The position numbers and the translations under genes are program-made. Positions 17,088 to 26,601 of a stretch of 64,000 nucleotides of DNA are shown piece after piece (position 1 is the stretch's first letter; each line of letters opens with the position of its first letter). The notes under the pieces are model-generated. The model made no database searches and was not told where the DNA came from. It saw only the letters and a program-made list of their open reading frames with translations. The DNA is from Roseiarcus sp963835885 (GTDB lineage Bacteria > Pseudomonadota > Alphaproteobacteria > Rhizobiales > Beijerinckiaceae), in NCBI GenBank assembly GCA_963835885.1, contig CAWIHF010000027.1, positions 62,001 through 126,000 on the forward strand. Reading direction: 5' to 3'.

Positions 17088-17322
17088 GTCTGGCTATCAC
17101 GTGAGTGGGTTTGATTTGCCCGAACATGTCCCGCACTCTTCCCGGTTTATCATGTAACGCCCCGTTCGCGGCCTGCGAAGAAACGAGATCGCACACGGCC
17201 CGACCTCTCCGAAGGGACCTCTCCCGAGCCTCTCGATACCTGTCAAGTGGCGGGACTTAGTTCAAGCTCAGCGGTGGGACGGATTGCCTGAAATGACATC
17301 GGTGAGACGAACGCGCAGAAAT

Positions 17323-17890
17323 TCAGCGCCGCGGGCCTTTGTTCAAGTTATGAAGCAGCTGTTGTACGGAGTTCTGGCAGCTTCCTTTCGGAGCGTACTC
17401 GCCCCCTAATTTCCACGAACTCGGATCCTTGCGGCCTCGGCGCTCATCCCAAAGAAAAACGCTATTTGATGCAGCCGACCACCCATCTAAAGTCAGGTGG
17501 CGAGGAGCCATAAAAGCGGCGGTAATCCTGTCCATACTGGAATCTCAAGCTCACGTAGTTTGTGTGCATACGGAAGGGATTTCCGAACGACTGTAGAGTC
17601 TGTTGAATTCGCCCTCATGGCCGCTCAAAACATGCATTACCTCGTGAAAAATGACTGAAGCGTGCGCGACCATCTGATTGCGGACCATTCGCAGCTGCGA
17701 AGGTTTCTCTGCCGATGCGAATGAGCTTCTCGCCAGAGTCCGCACCTCGCCAAGGCAGGAGCGACCTCAGTAGCTGCCACCGTCGCAAATCTAGCGCCAG
17801 AAACGTGCCTCAGTTTCATCAAAATCGTCATGGGATCGAGCCACTGAAGATGGTCGACCCCCAAGACGTTTGCGATACCCGCGGGCTATC
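17323..17890 (-). pseudogene. Remnant of a small HEVMH zinc metallopeptidase-like gene
   Basis: On the minus strand, pieces in different frames add up to a possible gene. They are HLQWLDPMTILMKLRHVSG and ARFATVAATEVAPALA (17850-17740), then VAHASVIFHEVMHVLSGHEG (about 17670-17610), and a third-frame stretch RMHTNYVSLRFQYGQDYR just after. HEVMH fits the HExxH zinc motif. The rest is not a family I recognise. Base composition is visibly lower in GC than the flanking genes, and 17088-17322 beside it holds no gene. It may be a foreign gene in decay or an error-ridden intact one. Weak call. Confidence 0.4.
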
Positions 17891-18005
17891 TCATCCTCGC
17901 TCTGAACAGTCTTGCCCTTCCTCAATCAAGACCCCCGCCTGGCGCATCCTCGCATCCTACCCGAATTCGGCCGCGCCGGACGACCCGGCGCGGGGCTTCT
18001 CAACA

Positions 18006-18266
18006 TCAGTGGAGGCTGACGGTCTGCAGTTCGTTCTCCATGGCGTTGGCGATCGCTGCGTCCTTCGAGTCGGTCAGCAGGATCGGCGAGCCGTCGGCGC
18101 CCAGAAGGGCGAACAGCTTGACGCCGGGGCGGAGCGGAGGCGCCTGCGGAAAGAGACGCGCAACGTCTTCCGAATTGATCGTCCTGACATAGGCGAGCGC
18201 GCCGTCGCCCAGATGGGCGAACTCCAGCGGCGTCAACGCCAAGGCCTTGTCTGTTGCAGATATCAT
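18006..18266 (-). CDS. DUF1150 family protein
   Basis: Intact 86-residue protein. It matches the small DUF1150 family that in Hyphomicrobiales sits directly downstream of an Hsp20 gene: LTPLEFAHLGDGALAYVRTI, FALLGADGSPILLTDSKDAA and ANAMENELQTVSLH. Its role is not established; the fixed position next to hsp20 suggests a link with stress. ATG 18266 is preceded by an AAGGAGAAGAG box. It is 46 bases from the hsp20 stop and is probably co-transcribed. Confidence 0.88.
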   Translation of the reverse strand: MISATDKALALTPLEFAHLGDGALAYVRTINSEDVARLFPQAPPLRPGVKLFALLGADGSPILLTDSKDAAIANAMENELQTVSLH

Positions 18267-18312
18267 CTCTTCTCCTTTCCGGCGATCCCATGAGACCCGC
18301 CACCGGCGCCGA

Positions 18313-18741
18313 TCAGTCGCGCGCCGAAATCTCGATCTTCTTCACCACCCGCTCCGGCTGCGGCCGGACGAGATCGATCGACAACAAACCCTGCCTCAGT
18401 TCGGCGCCCTTGACCTGCATGCCCTCGGCGAGGAGAAAACCGCGCTGGAACTGCCGCGCCGCGATGCCGCGATGCAAGAATTCCCGCGCCTTGTCATCCT
18501 GTTGCCGGCCGCGGATGGTCAACTCATTCTCCTCGACCGTCACCTCGATCTGGTCCTGCGAGAAGCCGGCCACCGCAAGGGTGATGCGCAACGTCTCCGG
18601 TTCGGCGCCCGATGCGGCGATGCGCTCGATGTTGTAGGGAGGATAACCGTCCGCCGCCGTCTTCGACACCTTGTCGAGCGCCCGCTCGATATCGTCGAAG
18701 CCAAGCAGGAACGGAGAGCTCAGCGCCGTCACACGCACCAT
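18313..18741 (-). CDS. Small heat shock protein Hsp20
   Basis: ATP-independent chaperone of 142 residues with a central alpha-crystallin domain (residues about 35-130). Visible are YPPYNIERIAASGAEPETLR, AVAGFSQDQIEVTVEENELT, FLHRGIAARQFQRGFLLAEG and the C-terminal GLLSIDLVRPQPE. This layout (PFxLGFDDIERALD near the N-terminus) is that of the rhizobial class A/IbpA-like proteins. The start at 18741 is set by an AGGGG box 6 bases away, which itself lies in a hairpin that may act as a thermosensor. Confidence 0.93.
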   Translation of the reverse strand: MVRVTALSSPFLLGFDDIERALDKVSKTAADGYPPYNIERIAASGAEPETLRITLAVAGFSQDQIEVTVEENELTIRGRQQDDKAREFLHRGIAARQFQRGFLLAEGMQVKGAELRQGLLSIDLVRPQPERVVKKIEISARD

Positions 18742-18742
18742 T

Positions 18743-18764
18743 TGAAGCCCCTTCAGGCGCTTCA
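18743..18764 (-). promoter_or_regulatory. Possible RNA thermometer hairpin hiding the hsp20 ribosome binding site
   Basis: Minus strand, immediately before the ATG: TGAAGCGCC, loop TGAA, GGGGCTTCA. The arms form six pairs, one G-G mismatch, then two G-C pairs. The ribosome binding site AAGGGG occupies the loop edge and 3' arm, and only two bases separate the hairpin from ATG. ROSE elements of rhizobial heat shock genes also mask the ribosome binding site with a hairpin containing a G-G mismatch. The longer ROSE consensus was not recognised, so this is a structural inference. Confidence 0.55.
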
Positions 18765-19043
18765 CGCGCCCGAGACCTTCGCCATGGAACCGTTCGGGCC
18801 GCGCTACAGAGTTTTCCTTCGGCTGCCGAAAAAACGCCCGGCCGCCTCGAGGAGTTCCATATAAGTTGGCCTGGCGATCGTTCAAGGCCGGACCGAATAG
18901 CCGCGGGCGGCGGCGATGGTCTCGCCGAGAAGCACGCCCTGGCCGCCAAGACGCTTCTTTCGGCAATTCTGGTAAGATGCTGCGCTCAATTCATGAATCA
19001 TCCGTTGATTCGAAACTCTTACGCGGGTCCAAGGGGACGACGA

Positions 19044-19200
19044 TTGGCCAGAAGAAACGCCCGAGGCGGGCCGGCTCGGAACCAAGCGCCTGTGCCTGGC
19101 CTGCGGCGCCAAATATTATGATCTCGGCCGCAAGCCGCCGACCTGCTCGCGCTGCGGCGCGAAGGCTGAACCCGGCCAGGCGAAAGCGAAAACGGGCCGC
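19044..19200 (+). pseudogene. FYDLN-type zinc-ribbon segment (TIGR02300-like)
   Basis: One frame reads RLGTKRLCLACGAKYYDLGR and then KPPTCSRCGAKAEPGQ. This is the start of the TIGR02300 family (LGTKR..C, F/YYDL), with two CxxC pairs that would bind zinc. The start is shifted: TTG 19044 gives ARRNA in one frame, and one more base is needed to reach RLGTKR. The normal acidic tail is missing, because the frame runs into the overlapping helicase gene. It is either a broken neighbour gene or an N-terminal zinc ribbon of the helicase joined through an indel near 19180. Confidence 0.55.
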
Positions 19201-20362
19201 CGGCGGCGTCGGAGCGGGGCCCGCCCCAGCGCCGGTCGCAGCGGAGACGGCGGTCGCAAAGCCGGTCGGGCGCGAATGGTCGCGCGAACAGGCCGAGGCG
19301 ATCGACAAGGTCGGCCGCTGGCTGAAGGCAGGCGAGCCGCAGGTGTTCCGCCTGTTCGGCTATGCCGGCGTCGGCAAGACGACTCTTGCGCGCCATGTCG
19401 CCGAGGGCGCCCATGGCGAGACCGCCTTCGCCGCCTTCACCGGCAAGGCGGCGATGGTGATGCGCGCCAACGGCTGCGCCGGCGCGACGACCATCCATGC
19501 GCTGATCTACCGGGCGAGCGAGGGCGCCGAGGGCGCGCCGAACTTCACCCTCAACGAAGACGGCCCGGCGTCCCGGGCGGGGCTCATCGTGATCGACGAA
19601 TGTTCGATGGTCGACGCGGAGCTGGCGCGCGACCTTCTCTCGTTCGGCAAGCCGATCCTCGTCCTCGGCGATCCGTTCCAGCTGCCCCCGGTCAAGGGCG
19701 GCGGCTATTTTACGGAAGCCTCTCCCGACGTGATGCTGACCGCGATTCATCGCCAGGCCGAAGACAATCCGATCATCCGGCTGTCGCAGATCGTTCGCTT
19801 CGGCGGCGAATTGCCGGACGGCGTCTATGGCGAAACCCGCATCGTCCGCCGCGGCGCGATCGACGCGGCCGAGGTGCTCGCCGCCGACCAGGTCTTGGTC
19901 GGCGTCAACCGCACGCGCCGCGCCTACAACCAGCGGATGCGCGCGCTGAACGGCTTCACCGAGCCGCTGCCGGTCGCCGGCGACCGGCTCGTCTGCCTGC
20001 GCAACGACCGGACCAAGGGCCTGATCAACGGGGGCTTGTGGCGGGTCGAGGCGCTCGGCGGGATGCAGAAGGATTTCGTGAAGATGACCGTGCGCTCGGC
20101 GGACGAAGGGGCGGCCAAGGCGGTCAAGGTGGCGGTGCTGAAGCACTTTTTCCAGGGGACCGAGGGCGAGCTGGCCTATCCCTTGCGGCGTGAATCCGAC
20201 GAGTTCGACTACGGCTACGCGCTGACCGTGCACAAGGCGCAGGGGTCGCAGTGGGACGACGTGATGCTGTTCGACGAAAGTTTTGCCTTCCGCGAGCACC
20301 GGGCGCGCTGGCTCTACACGGGCCTCACCCGGGCGGCGAAAAGGTTGACTTTGGTGCGGTGA
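19118..20362 (+). CDS. RecD-like superfamily 1 ATP-dependent DNA helicase
   Basis: Helicase core of about 360 residues starting near 19276 (WSREQAEAIDKVGRWLKAG). Motif I is RLFGYAGVGKTTLARHVAEG, motif II IVIDECSMVD, motif III LVLGDPFQLPPVKGGGYF, and the C-terminal UvrD-type motif YGYALTVHKAQGSQWDDV is followed by WLYTGLTRAAKRLTLV. The preceding Ala/Pro-rich stretch is in frame. ATG 19118 is the nearest upstream start, but it lies inside the zinc-ribbon segment read in another frame, so the true N-terminus is uncertain. It probably acts in DNA repair or replication restart; the partner is unknown. Confidence 0.85.
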   Translation: MISAASRRPARAAARRLNPARRKRKRAAGGVGAGPAPAPVAAETAVAKPVGREWSREQAEAIDKVGRWLKAGEPQVFRLFGYAGVGKTTLARHVAEGAHGETAFAAFTGKAAMVMRANGCAGATTIHALIYRASEGAEGAPNFTLNEDGPASRAGLIVIDECSMVDAELARDLLSFGKPILVLGDPFQLPPVKGGGYFTEASPDVMLTAIHRQAEDNPIIRLSQIVRFGGELPDGVYGETRIVRRGAIDAAEVLAADQVLVGVNRTRRAYNQRMRALNGFTEPLPVAGDRLVCLRNDRTKGLINGGLWRVEALGGMQKDFVKMTVRSADEGAAKAVKVAVLKHFFQGTEGELAYPLRRESDEFDYGYALTVHKAQGSQWDDVMLFDESFAFREHRARWLYTGLTRAAKRLTLVR

Positions 20363-20445
20363 CTTGCATTAGCTATTCGTTAATTATTATCGACTTGGGC
20401 CAATGGTTGGAGTAAGATTGCCGCTGCGGCAGCGGAGATTAATCC

Positions 20446-21093
20446 ATGACCCCCGACCTCTGTTCGAGAGCGGCCCGCGCTATGCTCGCGGGATCGATCG
20501 TCCTTTCGCTCGGTCTTTCCCCGGCCTACGGTTATATGCTTGCCCGGCCGGGAGGCGGGTTCGGTCACGCTGCGATGCGTGCTTTCCATGGCCCGCTTGG
20601 GGCGCAGCACGGGGGTCCAGCTGGTCATGCCTCGATGCGCGCCTTTCCGGGGCCGCTTGGGACGCAGCAGGGCTGGACCTGGCGCGGCTCCGGCTTGCGC
20701 AACTGGGGCGACAGTCGCGGTTTTGCGGAGAGCGACCGTGGCCGTATCAGCCAGGATGGCTGGGGCCGCGACGCGTGGGGCGAGCGCGACGATCACGGTT
20801 GGATCGGGCGCGGTCACTACGCCTGGAGCAGCCGCGGCCGTGACGGGCGGGGCGGTTGGGGCGGCTCTCCCTGGCTTTTGGGCTCCGGGTATTGGGGCGG
20901 CTACAGCGAGCCGAACGAAATTTCGCCCGGGCCTGTCATCATCGCGGACGGCGGAGCGCCGCTTCCGGCAGGCCGCGTCTATCCAGGCGCCTCCACCGGC
21001 CCTAGCGAACACCAGGGCGGCTGCGTCGTGCACGAGCTCAATTACGACGCTGCCGGGAACTACGTCGGCGACAAAGAAACCCCGTACTGCTGA
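20446..21093 (+). CDS. Secreted Gly/Trp/Arg-rich protein of unknown function
   Basis: Intact 215-residue protein with a signal peptide (residues 1-29, RAMLAGSIVLSLGLSPAYG). After it come two imperfect repeats, GHAAMRAFHGPLGAQ and GHASMRAFPGPLGTQ, then a low-complexity stretch rich in Gly, Trp, Arg and Asp (WGRDAWGERDDHGW and similar). The C-terminal part GCVVHELNYDAAGNYVGDK ends with a second cysteine two residues from the end, so a C-C disulfide closing this last motif is possible. I do not recognise a named family; related cysteine-bounded tails occur in secreted proteins of Hyphomicrobiales, as far as I recall. Confidence 0.75.
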   Translation: MTPDLCSRAARAMLAGSIVLSLGLSPAYGYMLARPGGGFGHAAMRAFHGPLGAQHGGPAGHASMRAFPGPLGTQQGWTWRGSGLRNWGDSRGFAESDRGRISQDGWGRDAWGERDDHGWIGRGHYAWSSRGRDGRGGWGGSPWLLGSGYWGGYSEPNEISPGPVIIADGGAPLPAGRVYPGASTGPSEHQGGCVVHELNYDAAGNYVGDKETPYC

Positions 21094-21229
21094 GCCTGGT
21101 CCTTCGAGAGCGGCGAGCTTGCCAGCCGTCCTCCGTGATCCATCGATAGACGGGCGTCCAGCCGGGGCCACGCGCCACCCTGTGGTCCGAGGCCGCGCTG
21201 TCGCGACGAAGCTTTCGAGGCGCCGGCCA

Positions 21230-21273
21230 ACAGACTTGCAACTGTAGCGGAACAGACTTGCAACTGTAGCGGA
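21230..21273. repeat. Tandem duplication of a 22-bp unit
   Basis: The unit ACAGACTTGCAACTGTAGCG plus GA occurs twice with no spacer and no mismatch, 130 bases before the sulfite-reduction operon. The rest of 21094-21402 holds no gene. An AT-rich segment (21276-21360) follows and contains the likely operon promoter. The repeat could be a regulator site or slippage product. Confidence 0.8.
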
Positions 21274-21347
21274 AAAAGCAAGATCGGCGCCTCACAAGAT
21301 TACTCAGTATAAAAATGTGATACCAAGTTAGTTATAGATTTTTGCCG

Positions 21348-21353
21348 TATAAT
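21348..21353 (+). promoter_or_regulatory. Likely -10 box of the DUF2849-cysI-cysH operon
   Basis: A perfect TATAAT lies 50 bases before the first gene in an AT-rich stretch. The -35 region at the proper distance (AAGTTA) is poor, so an activator such as a CysB-type regulator may be needed. Between it and the ATG, GGCGGCG-CCGTTG-CGCCGCC (21372-21391) can form a 7-bp hairpin ending 11 bases before the start codon. Confidence 0.5.
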
Positions 21354-21402
21354 CTGCTACAGGTTGCCGAGGCGGCGCCGTTGCGCCGCCCGAGAGTTCC
21401 GC

Positions 21403-21737
21403 ATGCCCGATGTCATCACCGCCAACCGCCTCGCGGATGGCGTTGTCGTCTTCCAGACCGCCGACCACGGCTGGAGCGAGGATTTCAACCGCGCCGCGGT
21501 GCGCCCCGATGCAGGCGCGACCGCCGCCGCGCTCGCGCGGGCAAAAGAGGACGAGGCGCAGAACCTCGTCGTCGAGCCCTACGCGGTCGTGGTCGAAATC
21601 CGCAACGGCCATGTCGTCCCGAAAGCGCTTCGCGAGGCGATCCGCGCGGCCGGGCCGACAACCCGGCGCGATCTCGGCAAGCAGGCCGAGGGTCACGCCC
21701 CGCTTTCCGGCCCGACGGCCGTGCTGGAGGCCGAACA

Positions 21738-21750
<13 letters not shown>
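21403..21750 (+). CDS. DUF2849 protein of the sulfite reductase operon
   Basis: Intact 115-residue member of the DUF2849 family, small proteins encoded directly before sulfite reductase in alphaproteobacteria. It reads VITANRLADGVVVFQTADHGW, then ALARAKEDEAQNLVVEPY and VVVEIRNGHVVPKALREAIR. Its biochemical role is not established; position suggests help with siroheme enzyme assembly or electron supply. The stop lies 13 bases inside cysI, so translation is probably coupled. Start ATG 21403. Confidence 0.85.
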
Positions 21751-23410
<1,660 letters not shown>

Positions 23411-23411
<1 letters not shown>

Positions 23412-24145
23412 TGAGCGCCCACGACGTCAAACTGTTCGGCGACCAGATCGCCGCGTCGCGCCTCGAGGACCGGTTCGCCCGCGTCAAGGCGTCGTCGCTC
23501 GTGAGACTCGTGGCCGAGGACCTCTATCCCGGGCGGGTGGCCCTCGTGTCGAGCTTCGGCGCGGACGCCGCGGTTCTCCTGCACATGGTGTCGCGCATCG
23601 ACAAGGCGACGCCGGTCATCTTCGTCGACACCGGCCAGCATTTTCCCGAGACCCTCGACTACCGCGACCGGCTCTGCGAGACGCTCGGCTTGACGAATGT
23701 AATCAGTGCCGGCCCCGACCCGGAGACGGTTGCGCAGGAGGACCCGGAAAAATTCCTGTTCGCCAGCGATCCCGACCGCTGCTGCGAGATCCGCAAGGTC
23801 CGGCCGCTCGCCGAGGCGATCGCCGGCTATGACGCATGGATCACTGGACGCAAGGGTTTCCAGAGCACGACGCGCGCCGCTCTGCCGCTGTTCGAAGCCG
23901 AGGGCGACCGGATCAAGATCAATCCGCTGGTCGGCTGGAGCGCGAAGGATGTGCTCGACTACATCACCGAGGCCGGCCTCCCGCGCCACCCGCTCGTCGC
24001 CAAGGGGTTCCCCTCGATCGGCTGCCTGCCCTGCACCAGCGGGATCAGGCCGGGCGAAGACGAGCGCGCCGGCCGCTGGCGCGGGCGGGGCAAGACGGAA
24101 TGCGGCATCCACACCAACGTCCTCGACGCGGGAGCGGACATCTGA
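23411..24145 (+). CDS. cysH: Assimilatory adenylylsulfate reductase CysH
   Basis: Intact 244-residue reductase making sulfite from APS with thioredoxin. The nucleotide-binding part has LVSSFGADAAVLLHMV and FVDTGQHFPETLDY. Both cysteine pairs of the 4Fe-4S class are present, DRCCEIRKV and GCLPCTSGIRPGED, and the catalytic C-terminal ECGIH follows. The cluster cysteines point to APS rather than PAPS as substrate. It overlaps the cysI stop (TGATG) and is the third gene of the operon. Confidence 0.94.
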
Positions 24146-24169
24146 TGCAACCGGGCGATTGGCCAGCCC

Positions 24170-24290
24170 CCTCCACCACGCTTCGCGTGGTCGCCCTCCC
24201 CGATTCTCGGGCGAGGAGGGTCGCGGCGCCCTTATCCTCCCCTGCGGAGCGGGGGAGGGGGACCGCCCAAAGGGCGGTGGAGGGAGCCGC
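24170..24290. repeat. Cluster of REP-like palindromes between cysH and DUF934
   Basis: Several hairpins in a row: CCACGC-ttc-GCGTGG (about 24176), CCTCCCCGATTCTCGGGCGAG, CCTCCCCTGCGGAGCGGGGG and ACCGCCC-aaa-GGGCGGT. They are variants of the palindromes common between genes in Hyphomicrobiales and lie inside the operon. They may stabilise or cut the message between cysH and the next gene. Confidence 0.65.
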
Positions 24291-24328
24291 GGCCGCGGCT
24301 CGCGAGCTATCCCGCAGGAGACCGTCTG

Positions 24329-24848
24329 ATGGCTCTGTGGCGCCGGGGCGGCTTCGCCGAAGACTTTTGGACTTTTCTTGCCGACGACGCTCAGGCCCCG
24401 GCCGAAGGCAAAATCGTCGTTTCGCTCAGGCGCTGGCTCGCCGAAGGCGAAGTTCTCGCCGCGCGCAAGGCGCCGGTCGGCGTTGCGGTCGAGGCGGGCG
24501 CCGACGCGCAGGCGCATCTTCCCGATCTCGCCGGCCGCCCGCTGATCGCGCTCGCCTTCGCCAAGTTCGGCGACGGTCGCGCCTTCTCTTACGCGCGCAT
24601 GTTGCGCGACCGCTACGGATATCACGGTGAATTGCGCGCGGTCGGCGACGTGCTGATCGACGAGATCCCGTTCATGCTGCGCTGCGGCTTCGAGTTCGTT
24701 CGAGGTGAGCAACCCGCCAACCTTGAGCGCCCTCGAGGCCGGCCGCCTGCCCGGTCCGCCGATCCACTACCAGCCCGGCAGCGGCGGCGGCGAAAGGCCA
24801 GCCGGCTCGCGGCCGTGGCTCAGGGTGTCGGCGAACCGAGCGGCGTGA
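24329..24848 (+). CDS. DUF934 protein (sulfite reduction accessory), frameshifted
   Basis: Member of the DUF934 family, encoded beside sulfite reductase in many proteobacteria. Visible are VSLRRWLAEGEVLAARKAP, IALAFAKFGDGRAFSYARML, YHGELRAVGDVLIDEIPFM and RCGFEF. One indel near 24700 shifts the frame; the continuation VSNPPTLSALEAGRLPGPP then IHYQPGSG ends at 24848. Family members are thought to support sulfite reductase electron supply, but this is not proved. It is separated from cysH by a block of palindromes. Confidence 0.82.
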
Positions 24849-24851
24849 TTC

Positions 24852-24893
24852 CCTTCTCCCGCTCGCGGGAGAAGGTGGCCCGAAGGGCCGGAT
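24852..24893. repeat. REP-like palindrome after the DUF934 gene
   Basis: An 11-bp stem CCTTCTCCCGC/GCGGGAGAAGG with a 2-nt loop is followed by GGCCC-gaa-GGGCC and ggatgaggg. Order and spacing match the unit at 16058-16096 although the stem bases differ, so both belong to one family with compensating changes. It begins 3 bases after the stop codon and may serve as the operon 3' end. Confidence 0.7.
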
Positions 24894-25260
24894 GAGGGTC
24901 TATCCCGCCCGACCAGTGTGTGCGTTCTGACCAGACTTAACTTACCTCGATCTTCGTTCCCCACGGCGTCCTCTCCGGTTGGTCCACTGCCGCTTTGATG
25001 AACGCGACGCCAACCCAAGCCGGCGGAGCCGGAACCAAAAAGGCGTCAGGCGTTTGAGCAACAACCACCCTCGGCTGTGCGGGCAAATTTGGATGATCCG
25101 CCGATTCACATCTGCCCCAATTGTTCCCGCCAACGCGGGTGCAGGGGTAAGAACCGATTGGGTTCAAGCCGTTAAGGCCGGACCATTGTGCCAAAAAATA
25201 TTTCTCCCGCAACGCCAATTTGCGTAAAAAATGTCACGAGTTAGTCTGTAAGGGACTAAC
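24894..25260. other. Intergenic stretch with one orphan open frame
   Basis: A minus-strand frame of 93 codons (24937-25218, starting MALREKYFLAQWSGLNGLN and ending near WGTKIEVS) is open but has no motif I recognise and no clear ribosome binding site. Base composition is a little lower in GC than the flanking genes. It may be a small gene, a remnant or chance; I would not call it without homologues. Confidence 0.3.
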
Positions 25261-26295
25261 CTACCCCACCCACCCCATAAGCTCCCGCCGGGCGACCGCC
25301 TCGATCACCGCCATGCCCTCGGCGCTGTCGTTGAGGCAGGGGATGGCGGCGAAGCGCTCGCCGCCGGCTTCGCGGAAATAGCCAGCGTTCTCCACGCCGA
25401 TCTCCTCCAGCGTCTCGAGGCAGTCGGCGACGAAGCCCGGCGTGATGACGGCGAGCCGCCTGACGCCACTTTTGGCCAGATCCTTGCACCGTCTCGGCCG
25501 TATAGGGCTTCAGCCACTCCTCCCGCCCGAACCGAGACTGGAACGTCATCTTGAGCCTGTCCTCACCCCAGCCGAGCGCCTCGCCGAGAAGACGGGTCGT
25601 TTTGGCGCAGTGGCAGTAATAGGGGTCGCCCTTGTCGAAATAGGCCTGCGGGGATGCCGTGAAAGGAGGCGAGCACGACTTCCGGCTCGAAATCGAGTTT
25701 TGCCAGGCCAGCCCGCGTCGAGCGGGCGAGCGCGTCGATATAGACAGGATCGTCGTACCACGGCGCGGCGATCCGGATCGCCGGTTGCCAGCGCATGCCC
25801 TTCAGCGCGTCGGCGACCTTGTCCACGACCGTCGCGGTGCTCGCGGCGCAATATTGCGGATAAAGCGGCACGACCAGAATGCGGTCGCAGCCGCTTGCCT
25901 TGCAGCGCGTTCATACGCTCGGCGATCGGCGGCTGGCCGTAGCGCATCGCCCAGTCGACCTCGATCCCGGGCCCGAGATCGGCGAGCGCCGCGCCGAGCT
26001 TCTCGCATTGGGAGCGGGTGATCGTCTTCAGCGGCCCCTCGTCGCGCTCCTTGTTCCAGATCGACGCATAATCGCGTCCTCTGGCCGACGGGCGCCTCAG
26101 GAGAATGAGTTCGAGGATCGGCAGCCAGACGGCGCGCGGAGCCTCGATCACCCGCCGGTCGGACAGGAACTCCTTGAGGTACCGCCGCATGGACCAGTAG
26201 TCGGTGCCCTCCGGCGTGCCGAGATTGACGATCAGCACGCCGATCCGGCCGCTGCGCACGGGGGGATGGTTCGCAGGACGAAGAGAGGGGGTCAT
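25261..26295 (-). CDS. hemH: Ferrochelatase, at least three frameshifts
   Basis: Inserts iron into protoporphyrin IX in the last step of haem synthesis. Segments in order are GVLIVNLGTPEGTDYWSMRR, YLKEFLSDRRVIEAPRAVW, DWAMRYGQPPIAERMNALQG, MPLYPQYCAASTATVVDKV, the metal-site histidine in VVLASFHGIP, KMTFQSRFGREEWLKPYTAE and a broken ITPGFVADCLETLEEIG before the end ELMGWVG. The pieces lie in different frames with breaks near 25890, 25650 and 25480. All parts of the protein are present in order, about 345 residues, so the gene is probably intact in the organism. Confidence 0.88.
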
Positions 26296-26354
26296 GAAAC
26301 GCCGGCTGATCCGGGCGATTCAGGGCGCGGAGCGCTTGCGCGCCAGCGCGGGGA

Positions 26355-26540
26355 GAATTCCCTGTTATCGGCAATTTGCGGCGAATTTTTCCTCTGTTTC
26401 ACGGAAAAAAGTCCCTGTTCGCGGAGTCGGGAATTTTTCCGCAACGTCTTTTAATCAGGCTGTTTTCATGGGCGCTTTTGGCCCACGAACGCTTCAAGGC
26501 GAGGCATTCGCTGTATTTTTCCCTGTTAGCAGGGAATCGA
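26355..26540. repeat. Intergenic island with TTCCCTGTT motifs
   Basis: An AT-richer island between hemH and msrB. The motif TTCCCTGTTA occurs at about 26359 and again at 26519, where it forms the palindrome TTCCCTG-ttag-CAGGGAA (26519-26536); TCCCTGTTC is at about 26412. Similar islands are at 28140-28275, 42714-42908 and 58079-58165. No coding capacity is apparent. Confidence 0.6.
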
Positions 26541-26601
26541 ACCCCTGGCCGCCCGCCGGGCCGCGGGCCTGCGTGGCCAGGCGCCGGCCGGGCCGCGGGC
26601 G

